Assembly: GCA_000499405.2 (NCBI GenBank)
Contig: HG738139.1
Location: forward strand, 10,130,616-10,194,615
Source: Onchocerca volvulus
Lineage: Eukaryota > Nematoda > Chromadorea > Rhabditida > Onchocercidae
Direction: 5' to 3'
Length of the DNA: 64,000 nucleotides
Position numbers and translations under genes: made by a program. The number at the start of each line of letters is the position of its first letter. Position 1 is the first letter of the stretch. The notes under the pieces were generated by a model. It searched no databases, was not told where the DNA came from, and worked only from the letters and a program-made list of their open reading frames with translations. Positions 36,301 through 48,600 of the stretch are shown here, in pieces.

Positions 36301-39300
36301 TACTTGCAGTGGCATCCATGACAGAACGAACGAATTCAAATATTGTGTTAGATAATTAAACACTTCATCTTCTTCCATAATAGTGTCGACAGACTTGTAT
36401 GTAACTGCTCGCTTTGAATTTTAGATTGAATAGTATTGTTAATTCGTAGACGTCTTTGTTTTTAGCTCGAGAATAGCTCGTTCAGTCAGCCAATCGTGAT
36501 TCTTATTATTGGTTTGAATATTGGAGAATACTTTTTCAACCAGTTCTTTTGACGTCACCAAATTGCAAAAGTTATAAGGCAATAAAATCCTTAGATGAGA
36601 TCAACCGGTACCGGTACCTTTCTGTTCCCAATTTCCAGCAGTTGATGTGAGAATATCTGAACGGATCGATCTTTTTGGAACTTGACACATATATTTGTAG
36701 TTAATTTTAACGTTTCTACTGTCATCACAAAGTAGAGTATTTCAGGCAAGCATTTATTTCGTCCGTTGCTATCGATCGAGGAATTACAGGTAATGCTTGT
36801 TGAAATCTCCGCAAGCAATATTAATGCATTCCCAAATGATCTGGGTTTTATCCCAAGCAATAAGTTTGTATTTTTGCAATACTTTTCCCATACCGGATGC
36901 TTTGCAAATATTACATATGGAAGCTTCAATGAACTGCATGTCCTAGGGCAATTTCAAAGTGGAATGAGTTGTTCTTCCACCTGGTAGCAATGTCACAGCT
37001 ATTCCGGACGATGCAAGGGCTAAGATATACCATTTTGGAATCGAATTGCTGCCAGAATTAATCTAATTAGGAACGTTTTACTAGTTCCTCCTGGAAATCT
37101 ACGATTTTTCCAACCTTTATTGGCAGTTTGCATTGTTTGATTATAAATGCTTTTTTGCTCAAGCGTTAGCTTAGAAATATTTGGTTGCACTTACGACAAA
37201 AAATCAGTTGTGTTATAATTTTGTTCACGACGCAATTTTACATTGAACGAAGAGCAACAGATCGATTCAGTGATGGGATTCCCAAATGATTGAAAGCTTT
37301 GTTCGCCATTTCTAAACAGAGCTTCATTGCTGCTTATATATCTTCCAGCTTGATACTGCACGATTTGATCGATATGTAATTCTTATCACTTCTTTTTGGT
37401 TGCACGCCAAAAATTGCCATGTCGCTGCCTTTATTCACATATTTACAAATGTATTCGATCGATTTAACGAGGTGACAGTATTCCACGTTTATGTGCGCTT
37501 TGTATATTTTTAATAACAAAGGCAATATGGAATAACCCACCGGTTTTCTACTTTGATGTCTCCATTCCACATTTGTATGGATGCTATTTTACCGCCGTCT
37601 TCTGCTGATCTTCTGTATAAAGGATATCCATCGTTTCCTGTAACTGTGTTGGATATTAATACTCGAAGATATTGCATAAAGCATTTTCCGTCTGTCACGC
37701 ATGTTGAATTTAAATTCAGTGTACCGCAGGATCCATATACCATATTTTTCATCACAATTTCATGCAAATCCTCATCGGCATCGGAATCGGTATTTTAGTG
37801 CATATTACATCGTCGATTTCTTTTGAACCTGTCACAGGTGTTATAGGTAAGAAAAAAAAGTAAGGATAACTATATAGAAACATTCACCTGTTCAACTTTG
37901 TATCAAAATGCAACATCATCTGTATCAAAATTTCAAACCAATCGGTGGAGAATATGAAACATTGTGTCAAAATAACGTGTCACGTTGCAGAAAGTAGACG
38001 TGATCATCAAATTCAGTCCGCTCACTTACTTTTATTTAATGTGACAAGTGTAACAAATAAAAGAAAAGTAAATGAACACGCGCTTATTCGAGTGTAGCGT
38101 TGTTTCGAATTTTTAAAGCAATCGATGAAGAACTTGCAATATTTTGTCAAACGCCACAACAAACATTTACATTTTTATTAATATAGATTAATTCAGAACA
38201 AGTGAAGAATTACTTCATGCGATAATATAACCATATTTTATCCTAATTACAGTTGCAAAGTTTCCGAAGAACTGGAAAATCATTAATGCTATGTACAGAT
38301 GTGCTCTCTCGAGGTATCGATGTTGATAATATCGATTGGGTTGTGCAGTTTGACGTACCGAAACAAACAAGGTTTTTTTTTTCCTAGTTTCAAAAATTTC
38401 TTTCATCATGTTCTTAATTTGATCATATTTAGTTCTCATTCAGTAGGAAATCAGAAGTAATAATCCCTTCGAGTATTTATGGTAAGTTTCTGAGAATGTT
38501 TTCATCATTGTTCTTATGATAATTTTTTGTATTGTTACTTTAAATAAAATGAAATCAAACAGTAATTAGCTGGTTCTATATATTTTATTCAATTAGTTGA
38601 TGCAAGAAAATCATAAAGTTAGTTAAGCAAGGTAGGAAACCGTAAAATTAAGCAAGAGAACCGTAAGTCGTAAGTCGACGTTACGAATTTATTCCGGAAT
38701 TTTTTATCCAAAGATAATTTGATAAGACTGGTTTTGAAGGACTTTGTTATGATGTTATGATTAAGAAATTTTGTTGAGGCATATAAGAAATGCTTGATAT
38801 CAATATGTAATAAAAGATATGCTGTGAGAGCATAGAATAATACTACTATATCGAAAAGCTGAATCGTTTTCTTTAGTTCATTTTTAAACTTCAAGATGGG
38901 ATATCTCATATGGTAGGCATGGAGAAGACTTCAAATATTAAATTATGTTTTGAAAGTTATTGGTAGTCAAAATATAGATGTATAAAATTAAGAACTGCTG
39001 CTAAATTTCTCAGCTGGTTTGTGCATCGCGCTGGTCGAAGTGCAAGATGTGGTAAAGTGGGGAATAATGTGTTATTTCTTACACCAGAAGAAACGGCTTA
39101 TATCGAATTTATCGAAAAATACGAGAAAGTTTCGCTGACTGAAATGAAAATCAATCTAAAGGAAAACGATGATGGTGCGGAGCAAATGAGACAGCAAATT
39201 GTTGAGATGGCTTCAAAAGAGCGGTATATCCACGTCTTTTTTTTCTTTGCTTATTAGACCATTTCAACTGTTTCTCTAAATTTTATGAATTATACTCGGT

Positions 39301-40433
39301 CTTTTGCTCATTTGAGGAATTCTTCATTGTATTTACATCTCAGTATCCACTATTAATACCATCGATAAGAAATTAAAGAGAGTGTAATCATTTATGAAGA
39401 ACATAGTGCCATTTATATAGTGTGGAAGCTAGTTTATAAAACAAAATATATCGCATGGAAGATAATTTTCACAGTCTTGAAGCTTCTTTAAATAATTAAT
39501 AAAACTTGTTCAGAGAAATCCTGGAGAGTGGTACTCGAGCGTTTATGTCATTCGTCGAATCATATGTGCGTCACGATTGCAACGTAGTATGTTCATATAA
39601 AGGTAATTTTTTTTTTTTTCCATTCCATTAATCTTTTATGAAATAGCAATCAGCTGAAGTGATCACAGAATTCAGAAAGTTGAAGTATGGATGTTAGAAG
39701 GAAATGTGAAATATTTTTCGAGATTTTAAATTGCAGATTTGGATATTATCGGTTATGGCCATACTTATGGATTGTTACGTCTTCCGCGCATGAAAGAATT
39801 TCATCATAGCGATTTAAGTGACTTTAAACGCTCTGACTTGAATACTTCAGAAATACCTTATAAAAATGCTGAAAAGGAGAAGCGAAGGCAAGAAAAGTTA
39901 TTGCTTCTGAAAAACGAAGATAAATCAGTGAAAAAGGTAACCATATTCTTAATAAAATTTTTTTCAGATCTTAATGAGATCATTTTGATTCCTAAACTAT
40001 CCATTCAACACATCTGAGGTTGGAAATTTATTCAAATTTTTTATCGCTCTAATTCGGAATCATAAATCTGATTACATAAATATATCTAAAAAAATTAAAG
40101 ACTTAAAGATTATGTTATCTTGCGGCACATCACTATTTCTTCGGCATGTCTATGCCTTTCCTCTTTCATTCACAATTTGATAGATGGATAAATATGCTTC
40201 TGCATCGTTTTATTGAGATCAGATTCATAAACCTCTTATAGGCAGGAAGAACTTCGAAAAAAGGATTGAATGCCAAGCAAGCACCCAAAAATTGTGCAAA
40301 AAAGCGACGGCATAGCGAAACTAAGGAGAACACAGATGATTTAAGATCAGATTTCGCATTACTGAAGAGATTAAAAAAAGGAAGATTGAAAAAGAAGGAA
40401 TACAATGAATTAATGACTGATAGTTTCTGTTAA
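30348..40433 (+). CDS. DDX55: DDX55/SPB4-type DEAD-box RNA helicase, 576 aa
   Basis: Twelve exons join in frame: 30348-30446, 33345-33464, 33656-33825, 34039-34179, 34277-34378, 34486-34585, 34949-35137, 38253-38371, 39014-39223, 39514-39602, 39737-39936 and 40242-40433. Motifs in order: Q-motif region FKHFTSVQEQAI, Walker A APTGSGKT, PSRELAKQ, TPGRL, IIDEAD, FSAT, the TDVLSRGID block and HRAGRSARCG (motif VI). The C-terminal FKRSDLN...KKEYNELMTD is typical of the Spb4/DDX55 group, nucleolar helicases needed for 60S subunit assembly. Exon 7 ends at CAG|GCATAG, an apparent GC donor; this junction gives exactly the family spacing between LHGK and CTDV. Intron 1 carries another gene and intron 7 a Helitron. 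Length is close to human DDX55 (about 600). Confidence 0.93.
31524..32165 (+). CDS. Small single-pass membrane protein nested in DDX55 intron 1, 102 aa
   Basis: Two exons, 31524-31658 and 31992-32165, join in phase 0. The first ATG lies about 30 bp after a CCTTCAG acceptor suitable for trans-splicing. The protein begins MSEQSDHRWGDYYLFGGRKG, continues with an amphipathic stretch (ALELFHTANQMIPTFNELFD), has one membrane helix (FAFIVVISSFLIAFFLA) early in exon 2, and ends with a basic Arg/Asn/Pro-rich tail (RPANPFRFPWNRNH). It lies on the same strand as its host gene, wholly inside intron 1. I do not recognise the family; the composition is that of a conserved small integral membrane protein. 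Confidence 0.7.
35239..38187 (-). mobile_element. Degenerate Helitron, 2949 bp, in DDX55 intron 7
   Basis: On the minus strand the element starts TCTATATTAATAAAAATG at 38187, the standard TC start, and ends in CTAG at 35239. A short stem-loop (GGCTATGCGAAGTATGGC) lies about 10 nt before that end. The flanks are A on the 5' side and T on the 3' side, the canonical Helitron insertion between A and T without target duplication. Internal remnants on the same strand encode Helitron helicase pieces. Most of the N-terminal Rep/HUH region is missing, so this is a decayed, internally deleted copy. Confidence 0.88.
35879..37800 (-). pseudogene. Helitron helicase (Pif1-like) remnants
   Basis: Reading leftwards, broken frames show Helitron protein blocks in the expected order. 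First comes the Helitron-like N-domain (VTGNDGYPLYRR near 37650-37620; NVEYCHLVKSIEYICKYVNK near 37495-37430). Next is the middle of the helicase (YFVMTVETLKLTTNICV near 36730-36680; IFSHQLLEIGN). Last is the Pif1-family C-terminus (FAFTINKAQGQ, YFACSRIGKPDNFYTYT near 36060-35930). Frameshifts and stops separate them and no Walker A block was found, so no functional protein is made. The catalytic Rep histidines and tyrosine region are not seen. Confidence 0.85.
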
Positions 40434-41301
40434 ATGTTATGTTGAATTTTTACGTTTAAAATTTCATTATGAAAATTTTAATAAATACAATGAAACTGCT
40501 TCAGCAATTTGCGACAAGAGCAAATTATATTCGTGGATACGGAATATATAAGATGTTTATCTTTTGTGAGTATTTGAGATTCCACTAAAAGGCAATAGGC
40601 CAACAGATTTCGGGTTTTGATTAAAATTAAATAATGACACATCTGAGACTAATAAATCATAATGTATGAGATATAAATGTCCGATTTATTCACTTAACCG
40701 AGTGTAAAAGCAGTATTACGCAGATATCCTGAACCATTCTTAATTTCCTTATTGGGCTAACGTGAATATGTACAATATATGCTTCACTAATAGCACAGTT
40801 GTGAAAAATTCTATCTTTACGTTAGAATATAAAAAAGTTTTTACAATGAAATGTGCGAAAGATGGCACTTCGGCGAGATTTATAAGGCAAGGAAAAATAG
40901 GAGTAGGAATAGGAACTAGTAAGTAAAATTATAAAACTGAACTTGAAATGAAAACTATCAATAACGAGCAGATATTGGAAGAAGACAGGGAATGACGTAG
41001 TGAAAAAAAGAATTGAATTAATGCAGTAAACACATGAATATTATCTCCATGATAAGTTCAAATTTGCTTCACTGCAGAAGTTTAAAACTTATTTGAAAAC
41101 TGTGAAGACTTCTTTATTCGATAGTTTTCATCAACACTTAGATTCCAGAAAAATGAATAATTAAAGCCTTATTTATCACCAAAATCAGTAAAAAATAAAA
41201 GGATTTCGCTGGATGAGGGAAGGGGAGAGTGTTTGTTGATGATTTATGATAATATACTTTCGCAGGATCATGCATTCCGTGGTACTCAATAACAACTTCG
41301 A
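40434..41301. other. Intergenic between convergent DDX55 and G-gamma
   Basis: AATAAA occurs near 40480, a likely polyadenylation signal for DDX55. Nothing else was recognised. Confidence 0.5.
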
Positions 41302-42203
41302 TTAAAGTAGCAAGCATTGAAAGGAGCTTTTAGGCCGGAATGGATTCATCTTATCATTCGGAAAACCCGTCAGTAAGATATCATCTCTTTGACATTCTTG
41401 CGTGTATCTAAAACTTCAACGAATTAATAAAATAAATATTTTGCCATTGGAATAGATAACACTGGTTCCATTCATCTTAAAGTTTTTTCAAACAGAAAGA
41501 TTTCTTCTTTATTTTCAGTTTCAAACATTCATCCAAATGAGAATATAACAGACTTAATTGCCTAATTCTGGATTAAAGTAAGTTCATTCGACTAAAGTTA
41601 AAAATATCAATGTACTCGAGAATTCTAAAAAGATTTCACTATATAAACAGTTGAACGATACCTCATTTGAAGTATCATTTAACTACTGTACATGGAATCC
41701 TTTCATCTGAACAAGGGTAATATCTTAATCGCGTGCACACATTTGAAGGACAATAACAGTTTTTAAATTGATTGCAATTCAAAATATTTTTTCAAAAATA
41801 TAACACATTTGAAATCATTGGCACTTCATATTCTAAACTGTCCGTACTGATAGATTGACAATATGCATAAAAAGAGGTAAAATTGACCTTTCATCATTTC
41901 AACTTCCTATTTTAAGCGTAAAATTCTAGTCAATTCCTTTCTTATACAAAAATGGTTCTTTATGCCATACATACATTTTTCCTTATATCAAAAATTGTCC
42001 AGTTATGATGATTTTTGTGTAACTCATAAGGAAATCCTAATATGCAGTGACTGAAACATTATGCAAAGTTTGAAAAAGTAGTCTTACCGCACTAAATCAT
42101 TGGCCGTCTGAGATATCGCAGTACGACGTAGATTACGCTCACGCCGCAGCTGTTCCACAACACTACGTGCTTGTTGCACTGAATGAGCGTCTCTTGAACT
42201 CAT
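41302..42203 (-). CDS. Heterotrimeric G-protein gamma subunit, 73 aa
   Basis: Two exons, 42203-42088 and 41407-41302, join in phase (CG|A) and give 73 residues, typical for G-gamma. The N-terminal helix (VQQARSVVEQLRRERNLRR) matches the family's ARKLVEQLKMEANI segment that coils with G-beta. It is followed by ISQTANDLVRY, a short acidic linker (CQRDDILLTG) and the NPFRPK box near the C-terminus. The last four residues are CLLL, a CAAX box ending in Leu and therefore predicted to be geranylgeranylated. The protein anchors G-beta-gamma to the plasma membrane. Which nematode paralogue (gpc-1 or gpc-2 type) it corresponds to was not determined. Confidence 0.93.
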
Positions 42204-42622
42204 CCTAGTTCTATTTTGTAGTCAATTTATGAATCCTAAAAAAGATATACTAAAAAGAGTTAATGATATCTGTCATATAAATTGACTGTAATAACCTATC
42301 ATTATCAATTTTAACACAGAATGTCTAAAACCTGTATGTGATAACATAAATTCCAACTTTTAATTAAAAGAGCAATGCATGTAGAAGAACATGTATCAAC
42401 ACGTGGAAACCCATTCTTGAGCACGCAGAAGTTCACATCTACCGTCTCGACAATGATAACAGTTAACCCTGACAAAGATTTAACGCATCGTTGTTACATC
42501 CTGACGCGTTGCTTGGTTTTTTTTTTTGTGATAGGTGAGTTTGATTTACGTGAGGTATTTCTATTTCCAGTGATTCAGTAGATAAAATAAATCGTTCCTT
42601 TGCAGATAAAGATATATCAAAT
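42204..42622. other. Divergent upstream region of G-gamma and RRP5
   Basis: Short frames cross here on both strands (for example plus 42375-42581) without coding character. A TTTGCAG acceptor at 42605, 18 bp before the RRP5 start codon, is a likely trans-splice site. Confidence 0.4.
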
Positions 42623-45600
42623 ATGGAAATTGATTTTCCACGTGAAGACTTATCAGTAAACAGAAAACGTCGAGGAACATTCTCAGATAATAATGAAACA
42701 ACAAACATACAGGTGAGTTTTGGTTATAGTTAAAGTAATTGCACGCAGAAATAAGTACCACAGCATTTGATTTATTTTGTATTTCACATATTGATAAAAG
42801 TGACGATAGCTATGGTAGCAATATTAATATGAGCAATATTAATGGTGCTAATAATAGCAGTGATAATAGAAGTAGCAATGATAATTGCGAAAACTGTGTT
42901 AATAATTATATTGACAATAACATGGTGATTATAGTGATAGCGATAATAATATTAAATAATAATTGCGACAAAAATTAGAAGATGGTAACTATGACAACAC
43001 TGAATGACAATGGTAGTCATTGTAGTATGAAGCATGATGATAATGGAAACGATGAACGACATGATTAAAATTAGTAGTAATAACGGTAATAATAATAACG
43101 ATATTAACGATGTTGCTTATGGTATGGTATTGCTAATGTTATTTTTTTTAAAGAAGTTTCTGAACATAAATAAAAATTAATTTATAAGACAGATGGGCCA
43201 AAATAGTGAAAACTATTAAAATTGTTAACATTTTCAGCAACGACCAGTTAAAAAGGAATCAAAATTTGAATTTGATGGTGTGTGGAACCAGCGTATCACT
43301 TCGGACTTTCTGACTGAAGGAATGCTTGGATTGGGTGTTATTACGAAAGTAAATTTTTGAGATGAATTGCTGTTTTCTTATTTCATGTGATTCGTATTAA
43401 ATATGATGAATTTCATTTAGTTTCAGCAGTGAAATTAAAAAATGTTTTGTTGAATTCTTCTGTAAATAATTCTGTTTAGATCAAAGAAGCAGAAATATTG
43501 TTGGAATGCTCAGATGGTGTAATTGTTAAAGTACCTGTCCAAAATTTTGGCAACTTAATCCTAGAAACACTTCAAAGTTCATCATCTCTTACACTGGAAG
43601 ATGTCTTCAAAATTGGTCAAATGCTAGCATTCAAGGTCATCAAAGCCGGAGAAATTCATGGTATTTATTTGCAGTTTTATAATTTCCAATTTTCTCTTTT
43701 AAATTTAATTCCCATAAATTTTATCTGAACAGTTTGTCGTGACTTAATGCAGGATAAGAAAATGTTATCTGATGGAATAGATTAATCGAAATATTTCGGA
43801 GAAGATATCGTAAATCTTAAAAAATTCAAAAACAGAAATAATCTGAAAAGTAGAATAACAATCAGGATAATCCAAAGAATAACAATCAGGAATAGCTGTT
43901 TGGTTTGCAACTTGCACTGAATAACCATGCTTTCCCTGATAGAGATCTAACATCAAATCAATCTAAAAATATCAAGGCCAGTCGAGATTGAAATTTATGA
44001 CTGAACGTTATTGAAGACTTAGACATGTTAATGATTAAATGATTCTCCAAAATTTGCTTCAGTTAGTTGAGTATTTAAATGGATACTGAAACAGTTTTAC
44101 ATGAAGATGAACTGGTAAGCAGGAAAATGGAAACATAAGTAATTTTTTGTATTTATTTTTCAGAGACTGAAAGGAAAAGAAAAAAAGTTTCATATCCTAT
44201 TGTCAGCTGTGATCCACTGACTGTAAATTTTCATCTCAATCCTGGTAGTCTAATCAATGGTCTTGTTCTTAATGGTATTGTGGAAAGTGTAGAAGATAAA
44301 GGTACAGTCTCAAAAAACTTTCTACTTTTCTGCTTTTCAATGGATGTTTAATTTTTTCATTTTATTCGGTTTTTTTTTTCTTCCTTTTTATCAATAGCAT
44401 TCATGAGTAATATCAATTACAGGTGTTATTATTAATCTTGGGTTGCAATCAGTTGAATTAAAAGGATTTTTAGCAGAAAAATATTTACCACCTACTTTTC
44501 AAAAAGGAAATTTAGTAAAAGGACAACCATTGCTACTGCGTATACAGAATGAAGGTTCATTAAATAAAGTAAGAATTTTTGAAGAAATCCAGTTGTTTTT
44601 CAGTTTTAAGTTATGTTGAAAATTTAAACGATTCTTTTTTCTATTCAAAGGTTTAGATTCCGTGAATAATAGTTTGAACTTTTTGATTTCATCTGAGTAA
44701 TTCCTTATTTAAAAAATTTCCTAAAATTCAAGTGAAGTAATTTATTTGTTTTCTCTTGTAGAAAACACGAGTTATCAACTTATCTGCAGTGCCGGAAATA
44801 GAATGTTTAGATGATGCTGCCGTTGAGAATCTTAAACTTAACGATTTAATGCCAGGAATTTTACTTTTAGTAAATCCTTTGCAACCAACTGCTAATGGTG
44901 TTTATGTCAACATTGGAAATGGTAAACTTTATAGTTTTAGTTGACTTTTTACAATTTAATTCTACCAAATTATTTTCTTGTGAATATTTTTTCAAAGTAT
45001 GTCTAGTTGTTAAAAAATTTAGGAAAAAAATTAGTAAAAACCACCAGCTAGTTAAGCTATCAATGATTGTATCATGAAAAGCTTAAATTGAGTCAAGAAT
45101 ACTATCGGAAAACTGGATCTCTTTGAAGGACAGAATTAAGTTTTAATTGGAATGTTTTTCTAGATATATTTTGGAGTATTGAAACAGATTTTCTTTTTAA
45201 AAGACGGATTTCTTTTTTGGTTTCCGATCATTTTATTCTTATTATTTTAGGGATAAAAGGATATGTGAGCAGACAACACTTACCACCAAGATATCGCAGC
45301 GATCCATTCAAATGCTTGAAATCCTTTAAAACAGTTGTAATGTTTTGTCAACAAAATAGCAATTTGTTAATATTGAATGGGCATCCAGATATTGTTGCTA
45401 TTAGTAAGTTCGTAAAACGAACTAATTTTGAGGTGTGTTGCCTTTCTTTAATTACTGATAATTAGCTTATATTAATAATTACTAATAGCACGATAAAAAT
45501 ATAGTGTACTCTTTTCTATAGATCTATAAATAATCATGTTCGGCGAGCGGTCGCGTTTTAATTTTGCTTGATTTTTCATTGCTATAAGTGATCGTCGTCG

Positions 45601-48600
45601 TTACTTTTTTATTTCTTGCTAAGACTTTTCATTCCTATAAATGAAATGCGAAACAGTATCAGGTAGAATAATAATAATATGCGTTTTCACTTGATAAGCA
45701 AACCAGAGACCATTCAGTGGCATTGAATTAGGTAAAATAATAATAATATATGTTGATTTTCTATCGGTCGAAGTAGTTTTTTCGCTCATTTTATTTTATT
45801 GTTGAAAAAGTAAAATTTTTAGTAAATTTGTTCTGTTAATCTATTGAGATGCATAATGCTTCGTACAAATCCTTTCTTAGTTCACTTTGTTTTCCAGAAT
45901 ATCCATATTGGTGATATTATTGAGTGCAAGGTAAGCAGCATCGACAAAAATGGGAATGTCAGTTTTGATTTATTACTGCATGAAGATGAAAAAAATTCAC
46001 TGCTTGCAGCATTTGCTAGGAAAACTCAGTTAGAAGGTTTACATACATTTTTATAATTCCTTTCTGTAATTCCTCTTAAATTTTCAAGATATATTCAAGT
46101 AATAATTGAAATGAATTGTTGAATTTGTTGAATTTTATAGGACGTGATGAATCTTTTTTAATAAAATTGAAATATTCAAATATCTTTTAATAGATGTCTT
46201 CTAATAGATACTCAAATATTTTAATGAAGGACGAATTTTATTTTTAATTTTGAATTAATGAAGATGATAATTCGGTAAGATATTCTTTTATTTACACAAA
46301 TGTAATTTGCTGGGCACTGTTTTTCAGCAGGATTTAGAAGATCAATCGTTTTTTGGTTTGACTGCTGGTACGATTAATAGTGATTAAATTTCCTGAGGAA
46401 TGTTTCAGGTCGTATTGAATACAAGAAGGGAACGATACATCAAGCTCGTGTGCTATCTTTTAAAATGGTTGAAAGGATATTAATAGTTGCTACAAGAAAA
46501 GATATTTTAACGCAAAAAATGGTCTGTGTGAAAGTAAGGTTTTTTTTTTCAGTTCTTTGAGGTTTGAAATTTTCATTTTGAATTTTTTTTTTTCAAATCA
46601 ATAATTTCTATTCTATTACATTGAACAGAAACATATGTGGTTTTAATTTTCACACAGTTCCAGTTAATAGTTGATTTTTTATTGTGTTTACCTTCTTTGT
46701 TTATTATGTATCGATATATCATCATCAACTTATAAAGTCAGTGGATTTCACATGTACAGCTTTATGATGATAGTACTGGATAAATTTTTTCTTTTTTTTT
46801 TGATCAGTTTGTTACCCTCTTCATTGCAGGATGCTGTTCCTGGTGAAAAAGTCACCGCAAAAGTGGAATCCGTGCTAGCTAAGGGATTGCTCGTCAAAAT
46901 ATATAATTCAATCCCAGGATTTATACCCAAAATTCATCTTTCTGACAAGTTGATCACACGAATCGACAAACATTTTTCTGTCGGTAAATTTTTTCCCTAA
47001 CTTCTATAGATTTTTTCGAAAAAAGAGTTATTGTACTCCCTGATAACCATCGGAATCATCAATCATCTACGTTTCAATCCATAAATTGGTAGTAATATTC
47101 GTAAGCACCAAAAATTTTTTTTTTATTCAGCATGACAATAAATAGTTCGTTAAAGAAGACAACATTAAGCACGAAATAATCGTATAAATTTTATTTCGCA
47201 GTATTTAATAGTGATAATCTATGTGGGAAATTAAATTGGATGTGTAATTCAGGTTTCTAGAAATAATACCATTTGCTGAAGTTGTTGGCCTTCCAAGTCT
47301 ATGATGTTTCTTATATTTTCAGGTGGCGAGCTGACTTGTCGTATTTTGACTGTAGATAAGGTGAAAGCACGACTTATTCTGACAAATAAGCAATCCCTTA
47401 CAACAAACAAAGATGCAATTATTAAAAGTTATGCTGAAGTTACACCTAATACGATAACCACTGGTTATGTCATCTCTCAGCACCCAAGTGGTGGGCTTAT
47501 CATTGGTTTTTATGGTGGAACTCGCGGATTCATGTTCCCGAAAGAGGTGGAACGATTAGGAATCAATGTAAAGTATGTTTAGCGTGTTTTTCGGATGTAT
47601 TATTTCACCTATAGTCTTGCATTAAGCTCCGAAGATTTAGAAAATCTTGGAAAAACTTTTTTTTTTTTTTTTTTTTTTAACTTTAGTTCAGCTTATAATG
47701 AAGTGAAATCTATAAAGTGTCTTGTAACTTTTCAATTTTTAAAATGGATATTGATTGCTTTTCTTCTCTTCAGGATTGGTCTCACGGTCCGCGTTCGAGT
47801 GGTCACTGTTGAACCGCAGTGTGGACGTATGTTGGTTGCAGTAGCGAATACAGCTAATGATGGAACTGGGATTGTGAAAGCTCAGGTTCAATTTAATACT
47901 GTTTTTTGGAAAATCGAAATCATTTATGTTAACATTGATTAAGTGGAATTTCATAAGGCAAAGATAGACAATTATTGATGAGCGATATAGATAACTGATT
48001 TTTATTAGCGTTGAATGAAGCTAACATTCTTGGTCAGGGGAAAAAAAAAAGTTCTGTTTTCATCCATTCTATAGCGTAAGCTTTAAATTCAGGTAACCGA
48101 TTTCAGAACAACTCCGCAGCCCTGGGAAAATATAAAAAATGGAAGTGAATTTATAGTTGTTTGAGAGAGAATTTATAAATTTGTCATACGTATTTAAATT
48201 TTAGCCATTTATAATCGATGGAGAGAATCCAATTTCGTTTTCGGCTACTGTTGTGAACGTTTCATCGAAAGGTGATAAGTTAAAACAGAAGGAGGTTTTG
48301 AACGTTACCATGCGATTAGGAAAAAAATTGGTTTGCTCTACCCATTTTAATTATTCATTAATAATGACTTTTTTTCATTTGTTACTTAAGTCAATAATAC
48401 AACACTTGGTCTGCATGCATTGTTAATGCTACAGATGATCTAGTATTAGAGTGTTCTTCATTTATCAATATAAGAGAGTAGTAGAGAAGATCATCCTAAT
48501 CAATGAAATTTGTTTATGGAAACAATTCAGGGTGGAAAAGTAAAAGCATTTATTCCGAAAGAACTATTGAGTGATCATCTTGATTTACCAATTTCTTCAC

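Noticed and set aside
35879..36319. Intact gene for a Pif1-like helicase
   Set aside because: Only C-terminal blocks remain; frameshifts and stops separate the pieces and they lie within Helitron termini.
42739..42978. Asn/Ser-rich open frame after RRP5 exon 1
   Set aside because: It is intronic simple sequence; exon 1 ends at a good donor (CAG|GTGAGT) and joins in phase to 43238.
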